The notes beneath the pieces were generated by a model, which searched no databases, had not been told where the DNA came from, and worked only from the letters and a program-made list of their open reading frames with translations. From Aliiruegeria haliotis (GTDB lineage Bacteria; Pseudomonadota; Alphaproteobacteria; Rhodobacterales; Rhodobacteraceae), in the NCBI RefSeq assembly GCF_003003255.1, contig NZ_PVTD01000001.1, positions 744,001 through 808,000 of the forward strand: a stretch of 64,000 nt of DNA, given 5' to 3'. Shown piece by piece: positions 36,473-47,045 of this stretch (within the stretch, counting starts at the first letter, position 1; each line of letters starts with the position of its first letter). The position numbers and the translations under genes are program-made.

Positions 36473-38296
36473 ATGTCCACCGCTGCCACCGGCGCCCTGT
36501 CCCCGGAAGTTGCCCTGGCCATGATCGGCGTGATCGGGGTCGGCGCGCAATGGCTCGCATGGCGGCTGCGAATGCCGGCTATCGTGCTGATGCTGGTGGC
36601 TGGCCTGATCGTGGGGCCGGTAACGGGGCTGATGGTGCCGTCGCGGGACATCGGCGCGATCGTCGAGCCGATGATATCCATCGCGGTGGCAATCATCCTG
36701 TTCGAGGGCGGGTTGACGTTGAATCTGCACCGGTTGCGGGATGCGGCGGACGGGGTGAAGCGGCTGGTGATTGTCGGCGCCCCGGTGGGCTGGTTTCTGT
36801 CCGCGGCGGCACTGTATTTCGTGGCCGGGCTCGATTGGGCGGCCGCGATCGTGTTCGGCGGCATCATGATCGTGACCGGCCCGACGGTCATCGCGCCACT
36901 GCTGCGCTCGGCGCGGTTGTCGCGCAGGCCGGCAATGATGTTGCAGTGGGAGGCCATCGTCAACGATCCGCTCGGGGCCATGGCGGCGGTCCTGGCCTTC
37001 AGTTTTGTGGTGGAGTTCCGGCAGGGGCTCGACTTCGACGGCTCCCTGATCCGGCTGGCGCTGGCCTTCGTTCTGGCCGGGGCCGTGGGCTGGCTGGCCG
37101 GATGGCTCGTGGTGCAGGCCTTCCGTCGGGCGCTGGTGCCGGAATACATGAAGGTCCCGGTGCTCTTCGTGGCGGTCCTGGCGATCTTTGTGCTGACGGA
37201 TTTCATCACCCACGAAAGCGGGCTGCTGGCGGTGACGATGATGGGGCTGGTGATCGCGAACTCGGACCTGCCGTCGTTTATCGAACTGAGACGGTTCAAG
37301 GAGCACGCGACGATCCTGCTGGTCTCCGGCGTGTTCATCCTGCTGGCGGCCTCGATGGACCTCGGTTCGTTGCAGCTGCTGGGCTGGCAGGGCATTGCCT
37401 TCCTGCTGGTGGTGATCTTCGTCGTTCGTCCCGCCACCGTCCTGCTGTCGCTGCTCGGAACCGCGATCCCGTTCCGGGAGCAGTTGCTGGTTGGGCTGAC
37501 CGGCCCGCGCGGGGTGGTCCTCGTCGCGGTGGCCGGGCTCTTTGGCGAGAGGCTCGTCGGGATCGGCGTCGAGGATGGACACCGGATCGTGCCGCTTGCC
37601 TTCGCGCTGGTTGCGACCACAGTGATCCTGCACGGCTTCACACTGGCGCCGCTGGCCCGCGCACTGGGGTTGGCCAGCACAGATACGCCGGGGTTGCTGA
37701 TCGTCGGCGGCTCCCGGTTCTCGACCGCGCTTGGCAAGCTCTGCCAGTCGATCGAGGTGCCGGTCATGGTGACCGACCGCAACTTCTACCGGCTGCGCGA
37801 GGCGCGCAAGGCGGGACTGCCCAACTATTATGGAGACGTCCTGTCGGAGGGTGCGGAGGTCGGGGTTGACCTGATGAACTATGGCATGGTGCTCGCGGGA
37901 AGCGAGAACGATCCCTACAACACGCTTGTGGCCACCGACCTGGCGCCGGAATTCGGGCGGGACAACGTGTTCCAGTTCCAGCGCGAGAAAGAGCATTTGG
38001 CACGCCACGCGCTCCCCGCCACGCTGGGGGGGCGGTCGTTTGGCAGGGGCGCGGGGTTCGTCGACATGGACCGACTGATGGTCGAGGGCTGGGAGCTGCG
38101 CGCGACGCGGCTTTCGGAGGAGTTCACGTTGGAAAACTGGCGCGAGATGCATCCGGAGGGGTTCCTGATCGGCCGGGTGGAGAACGGTCGGATGCGATTG
38201 ATGCGGGATGACGCGGAGTTCACCCCCGCGCCGGGCGTGCAACTGATCGCCATGGTACCGCCGGAGCCGGAGGCAGGGGCAGGGGACGTCGGCTGA
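36473..38296 (+). CDS. Cation:proton antiporter (CPA1/NhaP type) with C-terminal nucleotide-binding-like domain
   Basis: 607 residues behind AGGAGAG. About twelve membrane helices span residues ~10-400, with FEGGLTL, GPTVIAPLL and QWEAIVNDPLGAM (helix with the key acidic residues, ND pair) and LTGPRGVVLVAVAGLF, which are CPA1 hallmarks. Residues ~405-500 (GLLIVGGSRFSTALGKLC, VMVTDRNFYRL, YGDVLSEGAEV) look like a TrkA-N/RCK Rossmann domain but with GGSRFS in place of the usual GxGxxG; a further domain of ~100 residues follows. Exchange of Na+ or K+ for H+ is expected. It lies between dgt and argS, which are adjacent in many relatives. Confidence 0.88.
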   Translation: MSTAATGALSPEVALAMIGVIGVGAQWLAWRLRMPAIVLMLVAGLIVGPVTGLMVPSRDIGAIVEPMISIAVAIILFEGGLTLNLHRLRDAADGVKRLVIVGAPVGWFLSAAALYFVAGLDWAAAIVFGGIMIVTGPTVIAPLLRSARLSRRPAMMLQWEAIVNDPLGAMAAVLAFSFVVEFRQGLDFDGSLIRLALAFVLAGAVGWLAGWLVVQAFRRALVPEYMKVPVLFVAVLAIFVLTDFITHESGLLAVTMMGLVIANSDLPSFIELRRFKEHATILLVSGVFILLAASMDLGSLQLLGWQGIAFLLVVIFVVRPATVLLSLLGTAIPFREQLLVGLTGPRGVVLVAVAGLFGERLVGIGVEDGHRIVPLAFALVATTVILHGFTLAPLARALGLASTDTPGLLIVGGSRFSTALGKLCQSIEVPVMVTDRNFYRLREARKAGLPNYYGDVLSEGAEVGVDLMNYGMVLAGSENDPYNTLVATDLAPEFGRDNVFQFQREKEHLARHALPATLGGRSFGRGAGFVDMDRLMVEGWELRATRLSEEFTLENWREMHPEGFLIGRVENGRMRLMRDDAEFTPAPGVQLIAMVPPEPEAGAGDVG

Positions 38297-38359
38297 GGGG
38301 CCATTGACGCCGCATGTGCCTCTGATACACCGCCCGGCAACGTCTGCGGAGCCTGAACG

Positions 38360-40105
38360 ATGAACATCTATGCCGATATCCGTGCCCTTGTTGTCGACGC
38401 CCTGAACGGGCTGGTCGCCGATGGCACACTGCCCGAAGGGCTCGACTACGCCAATGTGTCGGTGGAGCCGCCGCGCGATGCGGCGCATGGGGACATGGCG
38501 ACGAATGCCGCGATGGTGCTGGCCAAGCCGGCGAAAAAGAAGCCGCGCGACATTGCCGAGGCGCTCGCCGCGAAGCTGGGTGAGGATGCCCGTGTGGACA
38601 CGGCGGATGTTGCCGGGCCGGGGTTCCTGAACCTACGCCTTGCGCCGGCTGTGTGGGCCGACGTGGTGAAGGCCGCGCTGGAGCAGGGGGCGTCCTTCGG
38701 CAAGTCCGACATGGGGCAGGGCAAGCGGATCAACGTGGAGTTCGTATCCGCGAACCCGACCGGGCCGCTGCACGTGGGGCACACGCGGGGCGCGGTCTTC
38801 GGCGACGCGCTGGCCGCGCTGCTGGATTTCGCGGGCTATGACGTGACGCGCGAGTACTACATCAACGATGGCGGGGCACAGGTCGACGTGCTCGCGCGGT
38901 CGGTCTACCTGCGCTACCTCGAAGCGCATGGGCAGGAGGTCGCCTTCGAGGACGGCACGTATCCCGGCGACTACCTGATTGCGGTGGGCGAAGCGCTCAA
39001 GGAAAAGGTGGGCGATGCCTATGTCGGGCAGCCGGAATCCGTCTGGCTGGAGGAGATCCGCGACTACGCCACCGACAAGATGATGGGCTTGATCCGGGAA
39101 GACCTCGCCGCGCTCGGCGTGACAATGGACGAGTTCTACTCCGAGAAGTCGCTCTACGGCACGGGGCGGATCGAGGCGGCACTGGCAGCACTTGAGAGCA
39201 AGGGCCTGATCTACGAGGGCGTACTGGAGCCACCGAAGGGCAAGAAGCCCGAGGATTGGGAGCCGCGCGAGCAGACCCTCTTCAAGTCGACCGAACATGG
39301 CGATGATGTGGACCGCCCGGTGAAGAAATCCGATGGCGCCTGGACCTATTTCGCGCCCGATATCGCCTATCACTACGACAAGGTGGAGCGCGGCTTCGAC
39401 GCGCTGATAGACGTGTTCGGCGCCGATCATGGCGGCTATGTCAAACGGATGAAAGCCGCCGTGTCGGCGCTGTCGGACGGCCGGGTGCCGCTGGACATCA
39501 AGCTCACGCAGCTGGTGAAGCTCTACAAGAACGGTGAACCGTTCAAGATGTCCAAGCGGGCCGGCACCTTCGTGACCCTGCGCGACGTGGTGGACCAGGT
39601 CGGGCCGGATGTGACGCGCTTCGTCATGCTGACGCGGAAGAACGATGCGCCGCTGGACTTCGATTTCGACAAGGTGCTGGAGCAATCGAAGGACAACCCG
39701 GTCTTCTACGTGCAATACGCACATGCGCGGGTGAAGTCGGTGCTCCGCAAGGCGGACGAGGCCGGGATCGCCGTGGACGACGCGACGCTGATGGCCGCCG
39801 ACCTCTCCGACATGCTGCATCCCTCCGAACTGGCGGTGGCGGCCAAGATCGCCGAATGGCCCCGCCTTCTGGAGATTGCGGCGCGGACCAACGAGCCGCA
39901 CCGGGTCGCATTCTACCTCTACGATCTCGCCGGGTTGCTGCACGCTCTGTGGAACAAGGGCAACGAGGAGACTGGGCTGCGTTTCCTCCAGGAGGGCGAT
40001 CCGGCCACGAGTCAGGCTAAAATTGCGCTCGCCCGAGCCGTAACCGTTGTGATTTCCACCGGTCTTGGTATCCTTGGCGTGACCCCGGTTGAAGAAATGC
40101 GCTGA
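38360..40105 (+). CDS. argS: Arginyl-tRNA synthetase
   Basis: 581 residues. The N-terminal Add-1 domain (1-~110) recognises the tRNA D-loop. The class-I HIGH motif is HVGH (138-141) in [19 protein letters not shown], and the second motif is FKMSKRAGT (KMSK near 396-399), unusual among ArgRS families in being well conserved here. The C-terminal DALR anticodon-binding domain ends with [13 protein letters not shown] 63-base gap separates it from the antiporter. It begins the transcription unit argS-SPOR-nagZ-scpA-scpB. Confidence 0.96.
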   Translation: MNIYADIRALVVDALNGLVADGTLPEGLDYANVSVEPPRDAAHGDMATNAAMVLAKPAKKKPRDIAEALAAKLGEDARVDTADVAGPGFLNLRLAPAVWADVVKAALEQGASFGKSDMGQGKRINVEFVSANPTGPLHVGHTRGAVFGDALAALLDFAGYDVTREYYINDGGAQVDVLARSVYLRYLEAHGQEVAFEDGTYPGDYLIAVGEALKEKVGDAYVGQPESVWLEEIRDYATDKMMGLIREDLAALGVTMDEFYSEKSLYGTGRIEAALAALESKGLIYEGVLEPPKGKKPEDWEPREQTLFKSTEHGDDVDRPVKKSDGAWTYFAPDIAYHYDKVERGFDALIDVFGADHGGYVKRMKAAVSALSDGRVPLDIKLTQLVKLYKNGEPFKMSKRAGTFVTLRDVVDQVGPDVTRFVMLTRKNDAPLDFDFDKVLEQSKDNPVFYVQYAHARVKSVLRKADEAGIAVDDATLMAADLSDMLHPSELAVAAKIAEWPRLLEIAARTNEPHRVAFYLYDLAGLLHALWNKGNEETGLRFLQEGDPATSQAKIALARAVTVVISTGLGILGVTPVEEMR

Positions 40106-40199
40106 TCAACGGCGTGCGCGGGGCAACTTTGGCAGGCAAGACCCCGCGCGAGCATTCCGACATTTCAGGACTCCGCGGAGAAAAAGAACGAGGCGGAGC

Positions 40200-41243
40200 A
40201 TGTTGGACCCGGCGTATGGTCAGGGCAGGGACGTTGTGCAGGCGTCCTATGGATCTGAACACAGAGCATTCGAACTCGGTGCTGTTCCCGAGGGTGCGGA
40301 GGCCTACCAGGTCGCCGGTCCCGGCAAGGCGCGGCTTTTCATTCATGTCATGGGCGCGGTGGTGTCGCTTGGCTTGATCGGTGGCTGTGCTTACTGGGGC
40401 TACAGCCAGGTCATGCGTGACCTCAACGGTGTTCCCGTGGTGCGCGCGCTGGAAGGCCCCATGCGCGTTGCGCCGGAGACGCCGGGGGGCGCCATCTCCG
40501 ATCATGCGGGCCTTGCGGTCAACGATGTGCAGGCGCTCGGGGTGGCATCGGTGCCGGAATCCCAGCTTGTCCTTGCGCCCGAGCCCGTGGCCCTGACGGA
40601 GGCCGATACCTCCAAGGCGGAGGCCAAGGCCGCGAAGGAGGCCGAGAGCGCGACTGAGGCGCTGGCGCAGGTGACAGTCGATGATGCGCCGGTGACCCCC
40701 GCATCGCTGACCGAGGACATCCCGGCGGACGATCCGATCGCGAAGGCGCTGGCGCTGGCCACCGCTGCCACGGCAGGGTCCGAGCCGCTTTCAACCAAGA
40801 CTGATGAAGACATTTCCGGTACGGCGCGGTCCATCGTGACCCAGGAGGGGGTGATCCGCTCGATCCGTCCCGTCGTCCGTCCGGTGCGCGCGGTTTCCCC
40901 GTCGTCGAATGGCGTCACAGGGGAAGGCGCGATTGTCACACGCAGCACCAGCACCAAGTCACCACAGCAGGTTGCGGCCGCCGATGTGCCCGCCGGGACA
41001 CGGCTCGTACAACTGGGCGCGTTCGACACCCAGGACGAAGCAGAGGCCGCATGGGGCCGGATCTCTGGCCGCTTCGGGGCGCTGATGGAGGACAAGGCCC
41101 AGGTGATCCTTGAGGCGAGTGCCGGCGGACGGGATTTCTGGCGCCTGCGGGCGATGGGTTTCTCTGATCTCTCCGAGGCGCGTCGTTTCTGTGCCGCGCT
41201 GGTGGCCGAAAGCGCCGATTGCATCCCGGTTGTGGCCCGGTGA
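40200..41243 (+). CDS. SPOR domain-containing membrane protein
   Basis: 347 residues from the ATG at 40200 with a GGCGGAG site. A soluble N-terminal part (~50 residues), one membrane helix (~48-70, FIHVMGAVVSLGLIGGCAYWGY), a periplasmic low-complexity stretch rich in Ala, Glu and Thr, and a C-terminal SPOR domain (~265-345, TRLVQLGAFDTQDEAEAAW to ARRFCAALVAESADC). SPOR domains bind denuded glycan at the division site. The gene overlaps nagZ by four bases (GTGA), linking it to peptidoglycan recycling. Confidence 0.88.
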   Translation: MLDPAYGQGRDVVQASYGSEHRAFELGAVPEGAEAYQVAGPGKARLFIHVMGAVVSLGLIGGCAYWGYSQVMRDLNGVPVVRALEGPMRVAPETPGGAISDHAGLAVNDVQALGVASVPESQLVLAPEPVALTEADTSKAEAKAAKEAESATEALAQVTVDDAPVTPASLTEDIPADDPIAKALALATAATAGSEPLSTKTDEDISGTARSIVTQEGVIRSIRPVVRPVRAVSPSSNGVTGEGAIVTRSTSTKSPQQVAAADVPAGTRLVQLGAFDTQDEAEAAWGRISGRFGALMEDKAQVILEASAGGRDFWRLRAMGFSDLSEARRFCAALVAESADCIPVVAR

Positions 41244-42256
41244 CAGGTCGCTGCGCCGCCATCCTCGGTTGCGAGGGGACCCGCCTGAGTGCTGCGGAGG
41301 CCACGTTCTTCGGCGAGGCGCAGCCATGGGGGTTCATCCTTTTTGCCCGCAACGTCGACAGCCCGGAGCAGCTTCGTGCACTGACGGCGGATCTGCGTGG
41401 CAGCGTCGGATGGAAGGCCCCGGTCCTGATCGATCAGGAAGGCGGCCGCGTGCAACGCATGCGCCCGCCGCATTGGCGGCTGTGGCACCCGCCACTCGAC
41501 CAGATGCGCCGCGTCGGGTCGCTGGAAGCGGCGGCGCGGTCGATGTTCCTGCGCCACAGGCTGATCGCGCAGGAACTGTCGGATGTCGGGATCGACGTCA
41601 ATTGCGCTCCGGCAGCCGACATTGCACGGACGCAGACGCATCCCTTTCTCTACAATCGCTGTTTTGGCGAGGACGCCGCCAGTGTCGTGACAGGCGCGCG
41701 TGCGGCGGCCGAGGGCCTGTTTGCAGGCGGCGTCCTGCCCGTGGTCAAGCATATCCCCGGCCACGGTCGCGCCCGAAATGACAGTCACAAGGATCTGCCG
41801 CGGGTTGATGCGACGGCGGAGGCATTGCGCGACGAGGATTTCGCTCCCTTCGCGGCGCTTCGGGATCTGCCGATGGCGATGACCGCGCACCTCCTTTACA
41901 CCGCCTTCGATGCTGCGCGTCCTGCAACGCAATCGGACGTCATGGTCCGCTTGATCCGCAACGAGATCGGCTTTGACGGGCTGTTGATGACCGACGACCT
42001 TTCGATGGAGGCCTTGTCGGGCAGCGTCGGCCAGCGGGCCGCCGCCTCGGTCGCGGCTGGCTGCGACCTGGTTCTGCATTGCAACGGCGAACTGGAAGAG
42101 ATGCGCGCGGTGGTCGAGGCCGCGGGTGCGATGTCCGCCTCCGCCGAAGCTCGGGCGGAGCGTGCGCTTGCCCACCGGAAGGCGCCCGATCCGATTGACA
42201 TTCCGGCGGTGGAAGCCGAACTTGCCGACCTTCTGAACGGGGACGTCTATGGCTGA
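41240..42256 (+). CDS. nagZ: Beta-N-acetylhexosaminidase NagZ (glycoside hydrolase family 3)
   Basis: 338 residues from GTG 41240, which overlaps the stop of the SPOR gene. GH3 NagZ markers are LIDQEGGRVQR (~67-77), VNCAPAADI, the mobile loop KHIPGHGRARNDSHKDLP with its catalytic His-Asp dyad (~168-185), and MTDDLSMEAL with the nucleophile Asp (~254). It removes N-acetylglucosamine from anhydromuropeptides during peptidoglycan recycling. The alternative upstream in-frame start at 41219 would lie inside the SPOR gene. Its 3' end overlaps scpA by eight bases. Confidence 0.94.
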   Translation: MTGRCAAILGCEGTRLSAAEATFFGEAQPWGFILFARNVDSPEQLRALTADLRGSVGWKAPVLIDQEGGRVQRMRPPHWRLWHPPLDQMRRVGSLEAAARSMFLRHRLIAQELSDVGIDVNCAPAADIARTQTHPFLYNRCFGEDAASVVTGARAAAEGLFAGGVLPVVKHIPGHGRARNDSHKDLPRVDATAEALRDEDFAPFAALRDLPMAMTAHLLYTAFDAARPATQSDVMVRLIRNEIGFDGLLMTDDLSMEALSGSVGQRAAASVAAGCDLVLHCNGELEEMRAVVEAAGAMSASAEARAERALAHRKAPDPIDIPAVEAELADLLNGDVYG

Positions 42257-43052
42257 AGACATGGTGCACCAGGCGGTGAACGAGGCGGTCGCAGAGCGGC
42301 TTGCCGCCGAGGCGCTGATCGTGGACGTGGACGGCTTCGAAGGCCCGCTCGATCTTCTGCTGACCTTGTCGCGCACCCAGAAGGTGGACCTGCGAAAGAT
42401 CTCCATCCTGGAGCTTGCCGAGCAATACCTGAGCTTCGTGGAGCGCGCCAAGTCGCTGCGGATCGAACTGGCCGCCGACTATCTGGTCATGGCCGCCTGG
42501 CTGGCCTTCCTGAAGTCCCGCCTGTTGCTGCCGCCTGACCCGGACGAGGAGGGCCCCTCGGGCGAAGATCTCGCCGCGCACCTCGCCTACCAGCTGGAAC
42601 GTCTTCAGGCGATGCGCGACAGCGCGGCAAAGCTGATGGCGCGGGACCAGAAGGGCAAGGATTTCTTCGTCCGCGGCTTCATCGAACAGGTCGAGCGAAC
42701 CCGCTCCGTAACCTATACGGCGACACTCATGGACCTGATGCAGGCCTATGCCCGCATCCGGACCAAGGACGAGTTCCGGCCCTTCGTGATGGACCGGGAG
42801 AACCTCTTCACCATGGAAATGGCGCTGGAACGTCTGCGCCCGCTGGTGGGATTCGCCGGTGAGTGGACCGACCTCATGTCCTATCTCCCCGACGGCTGGG
42901 AACTCGACCCTTCCAAGCGGCGCAGCGCCACGGCGGCCACCTTCGCGGCCTCGCTGGAGTTGGTGAAGGCGGGCAAGATCACGATCCGCCAGCCGGAGAC
43001 ATTCGCACCGATCCAGATCCGCGCCAGCGAGGAGGGCGCCCGGGATGGTTGA
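42249..43052 (+). CDS. scpA: Segregation and condensation protein A
   Basis: 267 residues. The N-terminal kleisin region has VDGFEGPLDLLLTLSRTQKVDLRKISI (in parts: DGFEGPLDLLL and VDLRKISI, ~27-50), which binds the Smc neck, and the C-terminal winged helix would bind the Smc head. ScpA, ScpB and Smc form the condensin that organises newly replicated origins. It overlaps both nagZ and scpB by eight bases. smc itself is not in the window. Confidence 0.94.
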   Translation: MAEDMVHQAVNEAVAERLAAEALIVDVDGFEGPLDLLLTLSRTQKVDLRKISILELAEQYLSFVERAKSLRIELAADYLVMAAWLAFLKSRLLLPPDPDEEGPSGEDLAAHLAYQLERLQAMRDSAAKLMARDQKGKDFFVRGFIEQVERTRSVTYTATLMDLMQAYARIRTKDEFRPFVMDRENLFTMEMALERLRPLVGFAGEWTDLMSYLPDGWELDPSKRRSATAATFAASLELVKAGKITIRQPETFAPIQIRASEEGARDG

Positions 43053-43722
43053 CGACAGCGCGTCCCCGCAGGAGGAGGAGAGCCTATTCGAGGCGCCGCC
43101 CGAGGGCGAACAGGAGCGGATGGTGGAGGCCATCCTCTTCGCCACCTCCGAGCCTGTCTCGATCGCAGATCTGAACGCGCGCATGCCCCACGGCGCCGAT
43201 GCCGCCCAGGCGTTGGAGCGCCTTCGCAAACGCTACGAAGGCCGCGGCGTGCATGTGGTGAAGGTCGCCGACAGATGGGCGCTGCGCACGGCACCGGATC
43301 TTGGCTTCCTGATGCAGAAGGAAACCGTCGAAACACGGAAACTGTCCCGCGCGGCCATCGAGACGCTGGCAATCATCGCCTATCATCAGCCCGTCACCCG
43401 GGCCGAGATCGAGGAGATCCGTGGTGTCTCCGTCTCTCGCGGCACCATCGACCAATTGCTGGAGATGGAGTGGATTCGCTTCGGCCGCCGCCGGATGACA
43501 CCGGGCCGCCCGGTGACTTTCGTGGTGACGCCGGACTTCCTCGACCACTTCGGGCTCGAAAGCGCCCGCGATCTGCCGGGGCTGCGCGATCTGCGGGCTG
43601 CCGGCCTTCTCGACAACCGTCCACCGCCGGGCTTCGGCCTCGACGACGGCGAGGACGAGGACGAGGGACAGTCGGACATGTTCGATGGCGAGGGGCCACC
43701 CGACCCGCTGGCCGAGGAATGA
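43045..43722 (+). CDS. scpB: Segregation and condensation protein B
   Basis: 225 residues with two winged-helix domains (~22-105 and ~110-190). AILFATSEPVSIADL, YEGRGVHVVKVADRWALRT and AIIAYHQPVTRAEIEEIRGVS are family signatures. A C-terminal acidic tail (~205-225, DDGEDEDEGQ) is typical of alphaproteobacterial ScpB. It binds ScpA as a dimer. It ends the argS-scpB series; in many Rhodobacteraceae tatA would come next, but here the next gene is a LamB-like porin after ~150 bases. Confidence 0.94.
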   Translation: MVDDSASPQEEESLFEAPPEGEQERMVEAILFATSEPVSIADLNARMPHGADAAQALERLRKRYEGRGVHVVKVADRWALRTAPDLGFLMQKETVETRKLSRAAIETLAIIAYHQPVTRAEIEEIRGVSVSRGTIDQLLEMEWIRFGRRRMTPGRPVTFVVTPDFLDHFGLESARDLPGLRDLRAAGLLDNRPPPGFGLDDGEDEDEGQSDMFDGEGPPDPLAEE

Positions 43723-43781
43723 CTCGGCACCTCTGCGTCTTTCCCGCCGCATTCACCCTCCGGATTCCGGGCGCCCGTTGA

Positions 43782-45134
<1,353 letters not shown>

Positions 45135-45319
45135 GCGCCGGATCACGTCGAAACACGCCCTCACGCATCCGTGATAGCATAATCTGAGATCCAATCTCCG
45201 AGTGGCTCCGTAACCTTGAGCACATGCCCCACAGGGGGTGACACCTCTCCGCCTGACTTGGTCAGACGGGCCCGAAGGACTCGGGCCTGCCGGGTGGAGT
45301 GTGCCCAAGGAGTACGACG

Positions 45320-46366
45320 ATGAACATGACGATCACTGAAACGGTTCTGGCAAGCGGTGGCCCGGGCCAGTTCGACCGGAACGGCGACGATTTCGACATC
45401 CTGTTGAACGCAGTTGTCGCAGCCGGGCTGGCAGACACACTCAATGACAAGGACGGCACCTTCACCGTTCTGGCACCAAACGACGACGCCTTCATCGGCC
45501 TGTCTGCCGCTCTCGGCGGACCCTCCTCCGAGGCCGGCTCCCTGCGCGTGGTTACCGACCTCCTGACCTTGCTCGGTGGCGGCGATCCGATCCCGCTCCT
45601 GACCGATGTTCTTACCTACCACGTCGCAGGCGCCGTAGCGCGCGAGGCCGATGTGGTCGCTGCCGGTGAAGTGCAGACCCTGCAGGGCGGCGTGCTGGAA
45701 CTGAACCTCGATACGACCCCGCCGAGCTTCATCGACGCCGATCCGGGCCTTCCCGATCCGGGTCTGGTCGCAACCGACATCGAGGCGTCGAATGGCGTGA
45801 TCCACGTGATCGACGGCGTGTTGCTGCCGGTGTCGGTTACCGGGATCCTCGGGGCGGAGAAGACCGACCTTTTGATCGGTGGCAGGGACGACGATTTCTT
45901 CCATGGCTTCATGGGCGACGACCTGATCGATGGCAACTTCGGCTTCGACAAGCTGTTCGGTGGCAAGGGTAATGATACCATCGCCGGTGGCCGTCAGGCA
46001 GACGTGCTGCGGGGCAACAACGGCAATGACACTCTGCTGGGTCAGGTCGGGTTCGACACCATCTTTGGTGGTCGCGGTGACGACGTCATCGAAGGCGGCC
46101 GTGGGATTGACACGCTCACTGGCGGTCGCGGCAAGGACACCTTTGTCTTCAGCGAGAACAGCGCTCGCGACGTCATCACGGATTTCCAGGACGGGATGGA
46201 CATGATCGATCTCAGCGCGCTCGGCCTTGGTGGTTTTGACGACCTTACCATCCGTGAAAACGACAACGGTGTGCTGATCCGCACCGGTGGCCAGGGCAAC
46301 CTGCTGCTGGAAGGTGCCGACGGCTCCAACGTGACCCTCAGTGCGGACGACTTCATGTTCGCCTGA
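45320..46366 (+). CDS. Fasciclin (FAS1) domain fused to RTX calcium-binding repeats
   Basis: 348 residues from the ATG at 45320, seven bases after AAGGAG. Residues ~25-170 form a FAS1 domain with its H1 motif TVLAPNDDAF (49-58), Tyr-His at 100-101 and the H2 segment ASNGVIHVIDGVLLP (156-170). From ~183 to ~275 come RTX nonapeptides (GGKGNDTIAGG, GNNGNDTLLG, GGRGDDVIEGG, GGRGKDTFVF), then a C-terminal region with DVITDFQDGMD, IDLSALGL and a final hydrophobic residue set. There is no Sec signal, so type I secretion is inferred. FAS1 domains mediate adhesion. It is the second RTX fusion in the window and may act on the cell surface or in biofilms. Confidence 0.9.
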   Translation: MNMTITETVLASGGPGQFDRNGDDFDILLNAVVAAGLADTLNDKDGTFTVLAPNDDAFIGLSAALGGPSSEAGSLRVVTDLLTLLGGGDPIPLLTDVLTYHVAGAVAREADVVAAGEVQTLQGGVLELNLDTTPPSFIDADPGLPDPGLVATDIEASNGVIHVIDGVLLPVSVTGILGAEKTDLLIGGRDDDFFHGFMGDDLIDGNFGFDKLFGGKGNDTIAGGRQADVLRGNNGNDTLLGQVGFDTIFGGRGDDVIEGGRGIDTLTGGRGKDTFVFSENSARDVITDFQDGMDMIDLSALGLGGFDDLTIRENDNGVLIRTGGQGNLLLEGADGSNVTLSADDFMFA

Positions 46367-46392
46367 TCCGGTCTCTCGGAAAAGACGATGGG

Positions 46393-46424
46393 AACGGGTG
46401 GCCTTGTGCCACCCGTTTTCTTTT
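46393..46424 (+). terminator. Rho-independent terminator of the fasciclin-RTX gene
   Basis: AACGGGTGGC / GCCACCCGTT, a 10-bp stem with CTTGT loop, then TTCTTTT, 27 bases after the stop. Confidence 0.88.
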
Positions 46425-46564
46425 CCGGCATCTTGAACGCAGGCCGCATCGTCAATCCCCGGACACGCGACGGTCTGAAGTTCGGGCACCATGCCTTTCG
46501 ACTCGGACTCACGGCGCTTAGGCGCTACTCGACAGTCGATCGCAGCCAAATAAGCGAGGTGCGC

Positions 46565-46960
46565 ATGGCAAAGGCAATTCACACCATGATCCGCGTGTTG
46601 GACGAAACCCGTTCGGTCGCATTCTACCGGGAGGCTCTTGGGCTCGACGTGGTGGACAGGTTCGATTTCGACAGCTTCACCCTGATCTACCTGCGGAACG
46701 CGGAATGCGGGTTCGAGCTGGAACTGACTGTGAACAAAGGGCGCGAGGCGCCCTACGAGTTGGGCGACGGCTACGGGCATCTCGCGGTCAGCGTCGACGA
46801 CCTTGAGGGTGAACATGCCCGCCTTTCGGCCGCAGGCCTTGCGCCGCGCGATATCGTGACCTTCGAACGGGACGGCAAGGTCATGGCGCAGTTTTTCTTC
46901 CTGACCGATCCGGATGGCTACCAGATCGAGGTGTTGAAGCGGCTCGGGCGCTTCAACTAG
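46565..46960 (+). CDS. gloA: Lactoylglutathione lyase (glyoxalase I)
   Basis: 131 residues from the ATG at 46565; the longer open frame upstream crosses the terminator and is not coding. The vicinal oxygen chelate fold is seen as two beta-alpha-beta3 halves: HTMIRVLDETRSVAFYREALGL, FELELT, GYGHLAVSVDDL and DPDGYQIEVLKR. Metal ligands would be His6, a Glu near 55, His76 and Glu near 123. It converts the methylglyoxal-glutathione hemithioacetal to lactoylglutathione. It converges on dcd with ~85 bases between, in which a GC-rich hairpin without U-tract may end both transcripts. Confidence 0.9.
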   Translation: MAKAIHTMIRVLDETRSVAFYREALGLDVVDRFDFDSFTLIYLRNAECGFELELTVNKGREAPYELGDGYGHLAVSVDDLEGEHARLSAAGLAPRDIVTFERDGKVMAQFFFLTDPDGYQIEVLKRLGRFN

Positions 46961-47045
46961 GCCCTGTCAGCGACGGCGGGTGCCCTGACGGACGACAGGC
47001 GTACCGGCGTGGTGGACCGGCCCCGCCGCGACGGTCGGGGCAAGA

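Noticed and set aside
35854-38488. Two overlapping minus-strand frames of 640-700 codons opposite dgt and the antiporter
   Set aside because: Low-complexity translations, and they cross several real gene boundaries on the other strand.
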